Position numbers and translations under genes: made by a program. A stretch of 64,000 bases of DNA, taken from Roseomonas marmotae (lineage in GTDB: Bacteria > Pseudomonadota > Alphaproteobacteria > Acetobacterales > Acetobacteraceae). The DNA lies in assembly GCF_017654485.1 (NCBI RefSeq), contig NZ_CP061091.1:691001-755000 (forward strand), given 5' to 3'. Positions 9,225 through 18,128 of this stretch are shown in pieces; the stretch's first letter is position 1; every line of letters begins with the position of its first letter. Below the pieces are notes generated by a model. It saw only the letters and a list, made by a program, of their open reading frames with translations. It was not told the DNA's origin and ran no database searches.

Positions 9225-9812
9225 TCAGGGGATCAGCAGGTTGTCGATGCCATGCACGATGCCGTTGCTGGCCATCAGGTCCGGCATGATGATGCGGGCG
9301 GGGGGTTGCAGGCTCTGACCGCCGGCGCCGGTGCCGAAGTTACTGGAAGGGCCGCCCGAGGGCCGGGCGACGGCGATCGTGGGTGGCGTGGCCGTGCCAT
9401 CGAGCCGGACCAGGCCGCCATTGATGGTGGGCATGTCCTGCACCCTGCCGGTCAGGCTCTGCACCGTGCCCACGCCCGGCAGCATGTGATGGGTCAGCAG
9501 CGCGCCCAGGCGGAACTGGTCGGCCGTGCCGGCCTGGCTGCCGGAACCCATGCCCATCAGGTCCTGCATCAGGCCCGGCTGCTGCTCGATCGCCGCATTG
9601 ACCGGCACGAAGACCGTCAGCTGCTGCGTGCCGCGCAGCCGGTCCAGCTCGCCGCCCCGTTGCGCCAGTTCCAGGAAGCGCGAGAACTGCGGCACCCTGG
9701 CCAGCGTATCGGCGATATTGACCATGGAGGGGACCTGCGCCCGCAGCACGGCCGGCGCCGCCAGGGTCGTCGTCAGCGTGGCGCCCAGAAGGGCACGGCG
9801 TTTCAAGGTCAT
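9225..9812 (-). CDS. secreted fasciclin (FAS1) domain protein
   Basis: This 195-residue protein has an N-terminal export signal (KRRALLGATLTTTLAAPAVLRA, possibly Tat because of the paired Arg). One FAS1 domain follows: TVFVPVNAAI, a conserved His pair in LLTHHMLPG, and the closing stretch ASNGIVHGIDNLLIP. FAS1 domains mediate adhesion or surface association. I chose the start at 9812 because GAGGAAG lies just upstream and the signal peptide begins there. Confidence 0.88.
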   Translation of the reverse strand: MTLKRRALLGATLTTTLAAPAVLRAQVPSMVNIADTLARVPQFSRFLELAQRGGELDRLRGTQQLTVFVPVNAAIEQQPGLMQDLMGMGSGSQAGTADQFRLGALLTHHMLPGVGTVQSLTGRVQDMPTINGGLVRLDGTATPPTIAVARPSGGPSSNFGTGAGGQSLQPPARIIMPDLMASNGIVHGIDNLLIP

Positions 9813-10063
9813 GAGAGCTTCCTCAACGACTGGATAGGCGTGGATCGGGTTTGTTGCCGGCCATGCGGTCCGCCGAGGTGTCGTTGGCATTGGCGCGGCC
9901 ATTCTGTGGCTGCAACGCTGCTGTGATGAACGGGGTTGCATGACAGAGAAGGCGGTGAGGAGCCATGCACAGTCTGCACTCTCCAGTGGAACCTCCGGCC
10001 AAGCTTGGCGTTGTCGTGGGCGTAGCCGGTCCGCAAGCCGGGCCGATCATGAGGAGAAACACC

Positions 10064-10468
10064 ATGTCACGCCGTTCCGGGATTATCGCCGCCGTCGCCG
10101 CCAGCACTCTGATGCTGGGCCTCGCAGCCTGCGATAACACCAATAATTCGGCGACCCGTGCCGTGGACCGCGCCGCCGGCACCAATACCTCTGGCGCCTA
10201 TCCCACCCAGTCCGATGGCACCCGCGCCAACCCGCCGGGCACCGAGGCGAGCCGTGCCGCGGACCGCGCGGCCGGTACCAATACCTCGGGCGCCTATCCC
10301 ACCCAGTCCGACGGCACCCCCGCCAATCCGCCGGGCACCGAGGCCACCCGCGCCCTCGACCGCGCGGCCGGCACCAATACCTCGGGCGCCTATCCGTCCC
10401 AGTCCGATGGCACCCGCGCCAACCCGCCGGGCACCGCCGCCGGCCGCGCCATCGATCGCGCCCGCTAA
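10064..10468 (+). CDS. lipoprotein made of three tandem 32-residue repeats
   Basis: This 134-residue protein has a lipoprotein signal ending in LAAC (Cys near residue 24). The mature part is almost only a 32-residue unit repeated 3.2 times, each with RAxDRAAGTNTSGAYPxQSDG followed by TxANPPGTEA. It is rich in Thr, Pro and small residues and has no hydrophobic core, so it is probably an extended surface or periplasmic spacer. GAGGAG lies 8 bases before the ATG at 10064. I do not recognise a named family. Confidence 0.8.
   Translation: MSRRSGIIAAVAASTLMLGLAACDNTNNSATRAVDRAAGTNTSGAYPTQSDGTRANPPGTEASRAADRAAGTNTSGAYPTQSDGTPANPPGTEATRALDRAAGTNTSGAYPSQSDGTRANPPGTAAGRAIDRAR
10157..10465 (+). repeat. 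three 96-bp in-frame tandem repeats
   Basis: Units run 10157-10252, 10253-10348 and 10349-10444, with a 7-codon partial copy to 10465. They differ at only a few codons at protein level, for example V/A/L at the third residue and R or P after GT. The repeats make up the whole mature lipoprotein. Confidence 0.9.
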
Positions 10469-10571
10469 GGCAGGTCTTCCGGGGCGGCGGTGGAGCCATG
10501 CGTTCCACCGCCGCCCCATGCCGGGACAGCGCGGTGTGCTAACTTGTGGCGGTCCGTTGAGGAGAAGCCGC

Positions 10572-10943
10572 ATGAGCGATGCCGCGCCCCTGCCCGAGAA
10601 TGATCCGCCGCCCTGGTTCCGGGCGCATGTCTTTGTCTGCTGCAACCGCCGGCCGGAAGGCCATCGGCGCGGTTCCTGCGCTGCCCGCGGCAGCGAGAAG
10701 CTGAAGGACTACATGAAGGCCCGTGCCAAGGAGCTGGGCCTGAAGGGCGTGCGGGTGAATACCGCCGGCTGCCTGGACCGCTGCGAATTCGGGCCGACCA
10801 TCGTCATCTATCCCGAGGGCATCTGGTACCACGCCGAGACGACGGCGGATATCGACGAGATCCTGAACGCGCATCTGGTGGAAGGCGGCCGCGCCCGGCG
10901 GCTGATGCTGACCGAGCATGATGTGCCGCCGCCCAAGGGCTGA
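10572..10943 (+). CDS. thioredoxin-like [2Fe-2S] ferredoxin
   Basis: This 123-residue protein has the cysteine pattern of thioredoxin-like ferredoxins: HVFVCCNRR, a second Cys in RRGSC about 12 residues on, then GCLDRCEFGP with the C-x3-C pair. Such proteins carry electrons or assist cofactor assembly in the cytoplasm. The start at 10572 follows GAGGAGAAG at good spacing. It lies 36 bases upstream of mnmE and may be cotranscribed with it. Confidence 0.88.
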   Translation: MSDAAPLPENDPPPWFRAHVFVCCNRRPEGHRRGSCAARGSEKLKDYMKARAKELGLKGVRVNTAGCLDRCEFGPTIVIYPEGIWYHAETTADIDEILNAHLVEGGRARRLMLTEHDVPPPKG

Positions 10944-10979
10944 GGCCCCGGCGCGGCTCTCGCAGGATTAACAGGAATC

Positions 10980-12293
10980 ATGACCGATACCATCTTCGCC
11001 CTGGCGTCCGGCGCGGGCCGGGCCGCCATCGCGGTGCTGCGGCTCTCCGGCAGTGGGACAGGGGAGGTGCTGCGCCGCCTGGCCGGCCCTCTGCCGCCGC
11101 CACGCCTTGCCAGCCTGCGGCGCTTGCGGGCGCCTGGGGATGACGAGTTGCTGGACGAGGCGCTGGTGCTCTGGTTCCCGGGGCCGCGCAGCTACACCGG
11201 AGAGGCCTCGGCGGAACTACACCTCCATGGCGGGCGCGCCGTGCTGGAGGGTGTCAGCAATGCCCTGCTGGCACTCGGTGCCCGGCCGGCGGAGCCGGGG
11301 GAATTCACCCGCCGCGCCTTCCTGAACGGAAGGCTGGACCTGACGGCAGCCGAAGGCATCGCCGACCTGATCGATGCCGAGACCGCCGCGCAACGGCGGC
11401 AGGCGCTGCGGCAGGCGGGCGGCGCGCTGGCGGAGCGTTATGCCGGCTGGGCCGGGCGTCTGACGCGGCTGCTGGCACATCAGGAAGCCGCCATCGAATT
11501 CGCCGAGGAAGGGCTGCCGAATAGCCTGGAGGACGAGATGCGCGCCGGCGCCATGTCCCTGGCCGCCGAGATCCGCGCGCATCTGGATGATGGCGGGCGC
11601 GGGGAGCGGCTGCGGGAAGGGGTCTGGGCCGCCATCATCGGTGCGCCCAATGCTGGGAAAAGCTCGCTGCTGAACGCCCTGGCAGGGCGCGATGCCGCCA
11701 TCGTCTCCTCCACCGCCGGCACCACGCGGGACGTGGTGGAGGTGCGGCTGGAACTGGCGGGCGTGCCGGTGCTGCTGGCCGATACCGCCGGGTTGCGCGA
11801 AACCGTGGATGACATCGAGGCCGAGGGTGTCCGCCGCGCGCGCCGGCAGGCGGAGCAGGCGGATCTGGTGCTGGCCGTCTTCGCGGCCGATCAGACGCCG
11901 GATGCGGAGACGCTGGCGATGGTGGCGCCAGGGGTAGTGGTCGTGGCCAACAAGACGGACCTGGCCGCCGCTCCGGCCGGGATCGGCGGCGTGGCGCCGC
12001 TGGCTGTTTCCGCCCGGACCGGCGCTGGCATGGACAGGCTGCGGGCAGCCCTGACCGAAGCCGTGGCGGCCCGGGCCGGACTGACGGCGGAAGCGGGACT
12101 GACCCGGCCCCGGCATCGCGCCGCGCTGGACGAAGCCGCGGGCTGGCTGGATGAGGCGGCGGCGGCCCCCTTGCCGGAACTGGCTTCCGAAGCCCTGCGG
12201 GCAGCGCTGCGGGCGCTGGGGCGGCTGACCGGGCGTGTCGGCGTCGAGGATGTGCTGGACGTCGTCTTCGGGGATTTCTGCATCGGAAAATGA
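10980..12293 (+). CDS. mnmE: tRNA modification GTPase MnmE
   Basis: This 437-residue protein works with MnmG to install the 5-carboxymethylaminomethyl group on wobble U34 of certain tRNAs. The N-terminal formyl-THF-binding domain begins MTDTIFALASG. The inserted G domain has the Walker A stretch GAPNAGKSS and DTAGLRE. The protein ends in the invariant FCIGK with its essential cysteine. It is followed 24 bases later by its partner mnmG, and a ribosome site (ACAGGAA) precedes the ATG. Confidence 0.97.
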   Translation: MTDTIFALASGAGRAAIAVLRLSGSGTGEVLRRLAGPLPPPRLASLRRLRAPGDDELLDEALVLWFPGPRSYTGEASAELHLHGGRAVLEGVSNALLALGARPAEPGEFTRRAFLNGRLDLTAAEGIADLIDAETAAQRRQALRQAGGALAERYAGWAGRLTRLLAHQEAAIEFAEEGLPNSLEDEMRAGAMSLAAEIRAHLDDGGRGERLREGVWAAIIGAPNAGKSSLLNALAGRDAAIVSSTAGTTRDVVEVRLELAGVPVLLADTAGLRETVDDIEAEGVRRARRQAEQADLVLAVFAADQTPDAETLAMVAPGVVVVANKTDLAAAPAGIGGVAPLAVSARTGAGMDRLRAALTEAVAARAGLTAEAGLTRPRHRAALDEAAGWLDEAAAAPLPELASEALRAALRALGRLTGRVGVEDVLDVVFGDFCIGK

Positions 12294-12317
12294 CGCGGGG
12301 GCGGTATACCCCGTGGC

Positions 12318-14183
12318 ATGCGCGACATGAATTTCGATGTGGTGGTGGTAGGCGGCGGCCATGCCGGCACCGAAGCCGCCGCCGCCGCCGCCCGCTGCGG
12401 CGCCCGGACCCTGCTGCTGACCCACAAGCTGGAGACGCTCGGCGAGATGTCCTGCAACCCCGCCATCGGTGGCGTGGGCAAGGGGCATCTGGTGCGCGAG
12501 ATCGATGCCCTGGACGGGCTGATGGGGCGTGCCGCCGATGCGGCCGGCATCCATTTCAAGCTGCTGAACCGCAGCAAGGGGCCGGCGGTGCGCGGCCCCC
12601 GCGCCCAGGCCGACCGCAAGCTCTACCGGCAGGCGGTGCAGGCGCTGCTGGCGGAGCAGGCCAACCTGACCATCCTGGCCGTGGCGGCCGAGGGGATCGA
12701 GCGCGACGGCGCCGGGCGTATCTGCGCCGTGCTGACGGCCGATGGCGCGCGCATCGCCTGCGGCGCACTGGTCATCACCACCGGCACCTTCCTGCGCGGG
12801 GAGATCCATATCGGCGAGACGCGCATCCCGGCCGGGCGGGTGGGGGATGCGCCCTCCGTCGGACTGGCCCTGGCCATCGAGGCGCTCGGCCTGCCGATGC
12901 GCCGGCTGAAGACCGGCACGCCGCCGCGCCTGGATGGCCGGACCATCGACTGGGCCAGCCTGGAGATGCAGCCGGGCGATGCGGAGCCGGAGCCGCTCTC
13001 CTGGATGACGGAGCGCATCACCAACCCGCAGGTGCAATGCGGCATCACCTCCACCACGCCGGAAGGCCATGCGCTGATCCGCGCCAACCTGCACCGGGCG
13101 CCGATCCATTCCGGGCAGATCCAGGGCGTGGGGCCGCGCTACTGCCCCTCGATCGAGGACAAGGTGGTGCGCTTCGCCGAGCGGGAGCGGCACCAGATCT
13201 TCCTGGAGCCGGAGGGGCTGGACGACCCCACCATCTATCCCAACGGCATTTCCACCAGCCTGCCGGAGGATGTGCAGCGCGCCTTCATCGCCTCCATCCC
13301 CGGGCTGGAGAAGGCGGTGATCCTGCGGCCGGGCTATGCCATCGAGTATGATCATGTGGACCCGCGCGCACTGAAGCCGACGCTGGAGGTGAAGGCGGTG
13401 CCCGGCCTTTTCCTGGCGGGGCAGATCAACGGCACGACCGGCTATGAGGAGGCCGGCGCCCAGGGGCTGCTGGCGGGGCTGAACGCAGCGGCGCTGGCGA
13501 GTGGTGCTGCGGGGCGCTGCCTCTCCCGCACCGAGGCCTATCTGGGCGTGATGGTCGATGACCTGACCCTCCAGGGCGTGAGCGAGCCCTACCGGATGCT
13601 GACCGCCCGGGCCGAGCACCGGCTGGCGCTTCGGGCTGACAATGCCGGACTGAGGCTGACGGAGACCGGTATCGCCTGGGGCTGCGTCGGCACCGGGCGC
13701 GCGACGCGGTACCGCCGCTTTGCCGCCGAGGTGGCCGAAGCCCTGGGCCGCGCGCGCGCCGAGGGTGGAACCCCGGCGGCGCTGCAGGCGGCGGGCATCG
13801 CCATCAACCAGGATGGCCGCTGGCGCAGCTTGCTGGAGGTGCTGGCCCTGCCGGAGCTGGACAGCGCGGCGCTTGAGCAGGCTTTCCCCTGGCTGCGCGA
13901 CCTTCCGGCTGGCGTGCGCCTGCAGGTGGAGGCCGAGGCACTTTACGCCCCCTATCTCCAGCGGCAGGCAGCCGAGCTGCGGATGATCGAGCGGGAGGAA
14001 CGAACCGCCATCCCTTCTGGACTGGACTTCTCGGCCATCCCCGGCCTTTCCAACGAAATGCGCCAACGGCTTTCCACGGCACGTCCTCCCACCCTTGGGG
14101 CGGCGGGGCGTCTGGCGGGTATTACGCCCGCGGCCATGGCCGCGCTGGCGGTGCATCTGCGCAAGACGGAGCGTTTCACGTGA
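12318..14183 (+). CDS. mnmG: tRNA uridine-5-carboxymethylaminomethyl synthesis enzyme MnmG
   Basis: This 621-residue FAD protein (GidA) is the partner of MnmE in U34 modification. It opens with the dinucleotide-binding motif [14 protein letters not shown]. Other family marks are [31 protein letters not shown] and the C-terminal helical region. The start is at 12318 or the ATG at 12327; neither has a strong ribosome site. Its last codons contain the first parS site, and its stop overlaps the GTG of rsmG. Confidence 0.97.
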   Translation: MRDMNFDVVVVGGGHAGTEAAAAAARCGARTLLLTHKLETLGEMSCNPAIGGVGKGHLVREIDALDGLMGRAADAAGIHFKLLNRSKGPAVRGPRAQADRKLYRQAVQALLAEQANLTILAVAAEGIERDGAGRICAVLTADGARIACGALVITTGTFLRGEIHIGETRIPAGRVGDAPSVGLALAIEALGLPMRRLKTGTPPRLDGRTIDWASLEMQPGDAEPEPLSWMTERITNPQVQCGITSTTPEGHALIRANLHRAPIHSGQIQGVGPRYCPSIEDKVVRFAERERHQIFLEPEGLDDPTIYPNGISTSLPEDVQRAFIASIPGLEKAVILRPGYAIEYDHVDPRALKPTLEVKAVPGLFLAGQINGTTGYEEAGAQGLLAGLNAAALASGAAGRCLSRTEAYLGVMVDDLTLQGVSEPYRMLTARAEHRLALRADNAGLRLTETGIAWGCVGTGRATRYRRFAAEVAEALGRARAEGGTPAALQAAGIAINQDGRWRSLLEVLALPELDSAALEQAFPWLRDLPAGVRLQVEAEALYAPYLQRQAAELRMIEREERTAIPSGLDFSAIPGLSNEMRQRLSTARPPTLGAAGRLAGITPAAMAALAVHLRKTERFT

Positions 14184-14186
14184 AAC
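14173..14186. other. parS site 1 (ParB-binding)
   Basis: GTTTCACGTGAAAC is a perfect 14-bp palindrome identical to the core of the canonical bacterial parS centromere. It spans the end of mnmG and the first codons of rsmG, about 1.4 kb upstream of parB. It should be bound by the ParB encoded here. Confidence 0.9.
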
Positions 14187-14800
14187 AGGACCATGCCCTG
14201 ACCCTGCCGCCACTCGATGTTTCACGTGAAACGCTGGCGCGGATCGAGGCCTTCGTGCCGCTTCTGCTGCGCTGGAACGAACGGATTAACCTGATCGCCC
14301 CCACCACGGAGGCCGTGCTGCGGCAGCGTCATGTTGCCGATTCCCTGCAACTGCTGCCACTGATCCCGCCGGGTGAGGGGGCGGTCGGGGATCTCGGCAG
14401 CGGGGGCGGCTTTCCTGGGCTGGTGCTGGCCATGGCGCTGGAGCGCTCGGTGCATCTGGTGGAAGCCGACCGCCGCAAGGCCGCCTTCTTGCAGACGGCC
14501 GCAGGGGAGCTGGGGTTGACCCATGTGCGGGTGCATGCCGCGCGTATTGAAGCCGTCAGCCTGCCGCCGCTGGCTGTGCTGACTGCGAGAGCGCTCGCGC
14601 CTCTCGAGAGGATGCTGCCTTGGGCGGAGCGTCTGCTGGCGCCCGATGGTGTCGCTATCTTCCCCAAGGGGCGCAGCGCCCTGGAAGAGATGGAGGCTGC
14701 CGCCCTGGGCTGGACAATGACCGCCGAGCGGTTCAAGAGCACCACTGACGCCGAAGCTTCCATTTTCCGTCTGACCAGGATTCGCCGTGCCGGGGCCTGA
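14180..14800 (+). CDS. rsmG: 16S rRNA (guanine527-N7)-methyltransferase RsmG
   Basis: This 206-residue SAM-dependent enzyme methylates G527 of 16S rRNA (GidB). Visible motifs are [12 protein letters not shown], the SAM loop [14 protein letters not shown] and [11 protein letters not shown]. The best start is the GTG at 14180, which overlaps the mnmG stop (GTGA); no in-frame ATG lies near. The N-terminal codons V-S-R-E-T are themselves the second parS site. The gene overlaps parA by 14 bases. Confidence 0.94.
   Translation: MKQDHALTLPPLDVSRETLARIEAFVPLLLRWNERINLIAPTTEAVLRQRHVADSLQLLPLIPPGEGAVGDLGSGGGFPGLVLAMALERSVHLVEADRRKAAFLQTAAGELGLTHVRVHAARIEAVSLPPLAVLTARALAPLERMLPWAERLLAPDGVAIFPKGRSALEEMEAAALGWTMTAERFKSTTDAEASIFRLTRIRRAGA
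14219..14232. other. parS site 2 (ParB-binding)
   Basis: A second perfect copy of GTTTCACGTGAAAC, here preceded by T, lies inside rsmG with its centre 46 bases from that of site 1. It encodes V-S-R-E-T in the rsmG frame, so the site and the protein are constrained together. Confidence 0.9.
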
Positions 14801-15605
14801 CCGCACAACACGCCGCATCGCGCTTGCCAACCAGAAGGGCGGGGTGGGCAAAACCACGACCGCCATCAATCTGGCCACCGCCTTGGCCACCAAGAAACGT
14901 GTCCTGGTTATCGACCTGGACCCGCAGGGCAATGCCTCGACCGGCCTTGGACTGCCGCGCGCTGACCGGGGCTCCGGCAGCTATGCCCTGCTGGTGGGTG
15001 AGCGTCCGCTCGGCGAGCTCATGCAGGCTACCAAGGTTCCCAACCTCTTTCTGTTGCCGGCCGACAACGATCTGGCGGGGGCGGAGATCGAGCTGGTGGG
15101 GATGGAAAACCGGGAGAGGCGGCTGCGGCAGGCGCTGGACGCGGCGTCCGAAACCCTGGCGAGCTTCGACTTCATCCTGATCGACTGCCCGCCTTCGCTC
15201 GGCCTGCTGACGCTGAATGCCCTGGTGGCCGTGCAGTCCGTGTTGATCCCGCTGCAGACAGAGTTCTTCGCGCTGGAAGGGGTGTCCCAGATCACCCGCA
15301 CCATCGAGCGGGTGAAGCGCGCGCTGAACCCGACGCTCAGCCTGGACGGCATCGTGCTGACGATGTTCGACCGCCGTAACAACCTGTCCGAGCTGGTGGC
15401 GAATGACGTGCGCGCCTTCTTCCGCGACAAGGTCTTCGAGACGGTGATCCCGCGCAATATCCGCGTCAGCGAGGCGCCATCCCATGGCCTGCCTGTGCTG
15501 CTCTACGACATGAGATCCACCGGCGCCCAGGCCTATATCAAGCTGGCCGCCGAGTTGCTGCGGCGCGAACGCGCAGCCGCCAAAGCCGCGGGAGCGAAGG
15601 CATGA
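14787..15605 (+). CDS. parA: chromosome-partitioning ATPase ParA (Soj)
   Basis: This 272-residue Walker-type ATPase segregates chromosome origins with ParB. The deviant Walker A box KGGVGKTTTAINLA lies near residue 18, with DLDPQGNAS and the Walker B stretch FILIDCPPSLG following. It starts at a GTG at 14787 that overlaps the end of rsmG, and its stop overlaps the parB start (ATGA). Confidence 0.97.
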   Translation: MPGPDRTTRRIALANQKGGVGKTTTAINLATALATKKRVLVIDLDPQGNASTGLGLPRADRGSGSYALLVGERPLGELMQATKVPNLFLLPADNDLAGAEIELVGMENRERRLRQALDAASETLASFDFILIDCPPSLGLLTLNALVAVQSVLIPLQTEFFALEGVSQITRTIERVKRALNPTLSLDGIVLTMFDRRNNLSELVANDVRAFFRDKVFETVIPRNIRVSEAPSHGLPVLLYDMRSTGAQAYIKLAAELLRRERAAAKAAGAKA

Positions 15606-16450
15606 GCGGACGCAAACCCTCCCGTCTCGGCATGGGGCTCTCGGCTCTGCTGGGCGACCAGCCGGCCCCGCCCGCCAGCGGCGCCACGCCCCGCACGCTG
15701 CCCGTGGAGGCGCTGGAGCCGGGCCCTTTCCAGCCGCGCGGGCCGATCGACCAGTCCGGGTTGGCGGAACTTGCGGCTTCCATCCGCGAGCATGGCGTGC
15801 TGCAGCCTATCCTGGTCCGTCCCAAGCCCGGCGCCCCCGGCACCTACCAGATCATCGGCGGCGAGCGGCGCTGGCGGGCCGCGCAGCTGGCGCAGCGGCA
15901 TGATGTGCCCGTCATCATCCATGAGTTGGATGACCGCGCCGCCATGGCCGCAGCGCTGGTGGAGAACCTGCAGCGCGAGGATCTGAACGCGCTGGAGGAA
16001 GCCCAGGGCTATCGCCGCCTGACTGATGAATTCGGCCTGACGCAGGAGCATCTGGGCCGCGCCGTCGGCAAGAGCCGCAGCCACGTGGCCAATACCCTGC
16101 GCCTTCTCGCCCTGCCGCAGAAGGTGCGGGAGATGATGGCCCGCGGCAGCCTCTCCGCCGGCCATGCCCGCGCGCTGCTGACGGCGCCTGATGCGGTGAA
16201 GCTGGCGGAGCTGGTGGTGACGCGCGGGCTGAACGTGCGCCAGACCGAGGCGCTGGCCGCCGCCGCCGAGCGCCAGAAGCCCGCGAAGGCCGAGGATGCG
16301 GATACCAAGGCCCTGGAGCGTGACCTGACCGTCAAGCTGGGGCTGAAGGTGGCGGTGCGCCATGGCCGGCGCGGCGGCCAGATCACCATCGGCTACAAGG
16401 ACCTGGATCAGCTGGATGCGCTGATCCGCCTCCTGACCCCCAGTGGTTAG
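15602..16450 (+). CDS. parB: chromosome-partitioning protein ParB (Spo0J)
   Basis: This 282-residue CTP-dependent DNA clamp loads at parS. The N-terminal nuclease-like domain shows GERRWRAAQLA and ENLQREDLNALEEA. The helix-turn-helix region covers TQEHLGRAVGKSRSHVANTLRLLALP. A C-terminal dimerisation segment follows. It is coupled to parA and is the last gene of the block, convergent with holA across a 68-base gap. Confidence 0.97.
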   Translation: MSGRKPSRLGMGLSALLGDQPAPPASGATPRTLPVEALEPGPFQPRGPIDQSGLAELAASIREHGVLQPILVRPKPGAPGTYQIIGGERRWRAAQLAQRHDVPVIIHELDDRAAMAAALVENLQREDLNALEEAQGYRRLTDEFGLTQEHLGRAVGKSRSHVANTLRLLALPQKVREMMARGSLSAGHARALLTAPDAVKLAELVVTRGLNVRQTEALAAAAERQKPAKAEDADTKALERDLTVKLGLKVAVRHGRRGGQITIGYKDLDQLDALIRLLTPSG

Positions 16451-16518
16451 AACGCTTCGGCACGGCGTCTGAGGGTAGGTTTCCCGTCTGGCGGGCGCGC
16501 GGAGGGCTGGAGCTTTCC

Positions 16519-17556
16519 TCAGCCCCTCCGGCGGGCCGCCAGGGCCTGCCGCGCCAGGGCCAGCACCGCGCCCCGGGCGATGACCTGATCCGGGATGGGG
16601 CGGGCCGCCGAACTGGATTTGGTGCGCTTCTCCGCCTCCAGAAGCGCGTCCCCTGCCGCCGCCAGCGCCTCCGCCGACCAGCAGCGCAGGGCGCGCTCGA
16701 AGCCACCCTTGTGGCGGAAGAAGACCGGCGGCCGCAGCCCCTCCAGCGCCGAGGAAGCGGACGCCCCGCCTGCCATGGCCAGCGCCGCCAGGTGCAGCCG
16801 CTGCACATGCCGCAGCGCCGCCCGGACGACCATGACGGGATGCGCGCCTTCCCCCAGCGCCGCGTCCAGCGCACGGTCGGCCACGGCGATCTCCCCGGCC
16901 GTGGCTGCGATCAGCGCCTCGTCCAGATCCAGGGTCGAACCGTCGCCGATGCAGGCGAGCACATCCTCCTCGCCCAGCCTGCCGCCCCGGCCGGCATAGA
17001 GGGCCAGTTTCTCGACCTCCCGCCGCAGCATCATCCGGTCCTCGCCCAGCCGGCCGGCCAGCCATTCCAGGGCGGAAGGCTCGGCCGTGACATCCTGCTC
17101 GCGCAGCAGGGTGGCGATGGTCTGGGTCAGCTCGGGGCCACGCTCGCGGTAGCAGGCGATCACGGCTGCCGCGGAGTGGGGTTCCAGCAGGGCGCGCAGC
17201 TTGGCGCGGGCAGGCAGTTCCCCAGCCTCCAGCAGCAGCAGGGCATCGCCAGGAGCCGCCAGGGCCTCCTTCACGCCGGCCGTCAGGGCATCGGTGGCAT
17301 CGCGCACCCTGACCAGCCTGCGGCCGCCCGTCAGCGCCAGAGCAGAGATCTCGGCGGAAAGCGCGCCCGGCTTCGCTGCCGCCTCGCGTGGCAGTTCCGC
17401 CAAACGGAAAGGATCGTCGCCGCCGACGACAGCCTGCTGAAGGGCTTCGGCACGTTCCCGCACCAGCCCCGCATCCTCCCCGTGCAGCAGCACCACGCGG
17501 GTGGCGCCGGGGTCCTTCAGGAAGGCGGGGAGGCGGCGGGCGTCGAGCTTGGCCAC
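16519..17556 (-). CDS. holA: DNA polymerase III delta subunit
   Basis: This 345-residue clamp-loader subunit opens the beta sliding clamp. The N-terminus shows the family pattern FLKDPGATRVVLLHGEDAGLVRERAE, and the C-terminal helical domain contains ALRHVQRLHLAALAMAGG, as in alphaproteobacterial HolA. It is the last gene of the leuS-lptE-holA operon, starting 2 bases after the lptE stop. Confidence 0.93.
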   Translation of the reverse strand: MAKLDARRLPAFLKDPGATRVVLLHGEDAGLVRERAEALQQAVVGGDDPFRLAELPREAAAKPGALSAEISALALTGGRRLVRVRDATDALTAGVKEALAAPGDALLLLEAGELPARAKLRALLEPHSAAAVIACYRERGPELTQTIATLLREQDVTAEPSALEWLAGRLGEDRMMLRREVEKLALYAGRGGRLGEEDVLACIGDGSTLDLDEALIAATAGEIAVADRALDAALGEGAHPVMVVRAALRHVQRLHLAALAMAGGASASSALEGLRPPVFFRHKGGFERALRCWSAEALAAAGDALLEAEKRTKSSSAARPIPDQVIARGAVLALARQALAARRRG

Positions 17557-17558
17557 AC

Positions 17559-18128
17559 TCAGGCGGCGCTCTGGCCGTAGAAATATGCGGCCAGGCGGGT
17601 GACGATATCCTCGGCCATCTGGTCCATCAGCCGGGCCAGCATGGCATCCCGCGCCGCATCGGCGGCGAAGAACTGATTATCCGGCAGGTCGAAGGCATCC
17701 AGGCTGCGCTCCGTCCCGTTGATCACGGGCTGAGGCGGCACTCCATTGGTGGTCAGCCACCAGTTGGTGGTGACGATGTAGCGCAGGCGGGTGGGCGTGC
17801 CGTTGATGCGGATGCCCTCCGCCTCCACCCCGAAGGCCGGGAAGGCCGTCAGGGTGTAGCGGGGGGCTGATTGCCCGCCGACCCAGAGCCGCTGCTGCAG
17901 CGCCCGGTACATCAGCTGGCCCGTCCGCTCCGGGATGAGCGCCACCTCGATGGTCGAGAGTTCCGTCATCACCGGGCTGCTGGCCGTGGCGCCGGCATCG
18001 CCGTAGAGCGGGCGGAAGCCGCAGCCGGACAGACCGAGCAGCCCGGCCGTGCCGGCGCCCAGCAGGCCCCGGCGGCCCAGCCGCAAGCGGTGGTCAGACG
18101 ACGAAGTTGACGATGCGTCCCGGGACAT
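17559..18128 (-). CDS. lptE: LPS-assembly lipoprotein LptE
   Basis: This 189-residue outer-membrane lipoprotein forms the LPS translocon plug with LptD. The signal ends in GLLGLSGC, followed directly by GFRPLYGD, the usual start of mature alphaproteobacterial LptE. The ATG at 18128 lies 35 bases inside the end of leuS. A TTG at 18089, just after the leuS stop region, would also keep the signal peptide, so the start is uncertain. Its place between leuS and holA is the usual one and supports the call despite low sequence conservation. Confidence 0.88.
   Translation of the reverse strand: MSRDASSTSSSDHRLRLGRRGLLGAGTAGLLGLSGCGFRPLYGDAGATASSPVMTELSTIEVALIPERTGQLMYRALQQRLWVGGQSAPRYTLTAFPAFGVEAEGIRINGTPTRLRYIVTTNWWLTTNGVPPQPVINGTERSLDAFDLPDNQFFAADAARDAMLARLMDQMAEDIVTRLAAYFYGQSAA

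Noticed and set aside
10157..10465. CRISPR-like repeat array
   Set aside because: The repeats are contiguous 96-bp coding units with no unique spacers, in frame with a lipoprotein.
11217..14225. 1002-residue open frame on the minus strand
   Set aside because: It runs antisense to mnmE and mnmG; the composition is His/Gln/Arg/Gly-rich without domains, typical of a GC-driven shadow frame.
16451..16518. Bidirectional terminator between parB and holA
   Set aside because: Only an imperfect stem with a bulge could be drawn and it overlaps holA coding sequence, with no T-tract.
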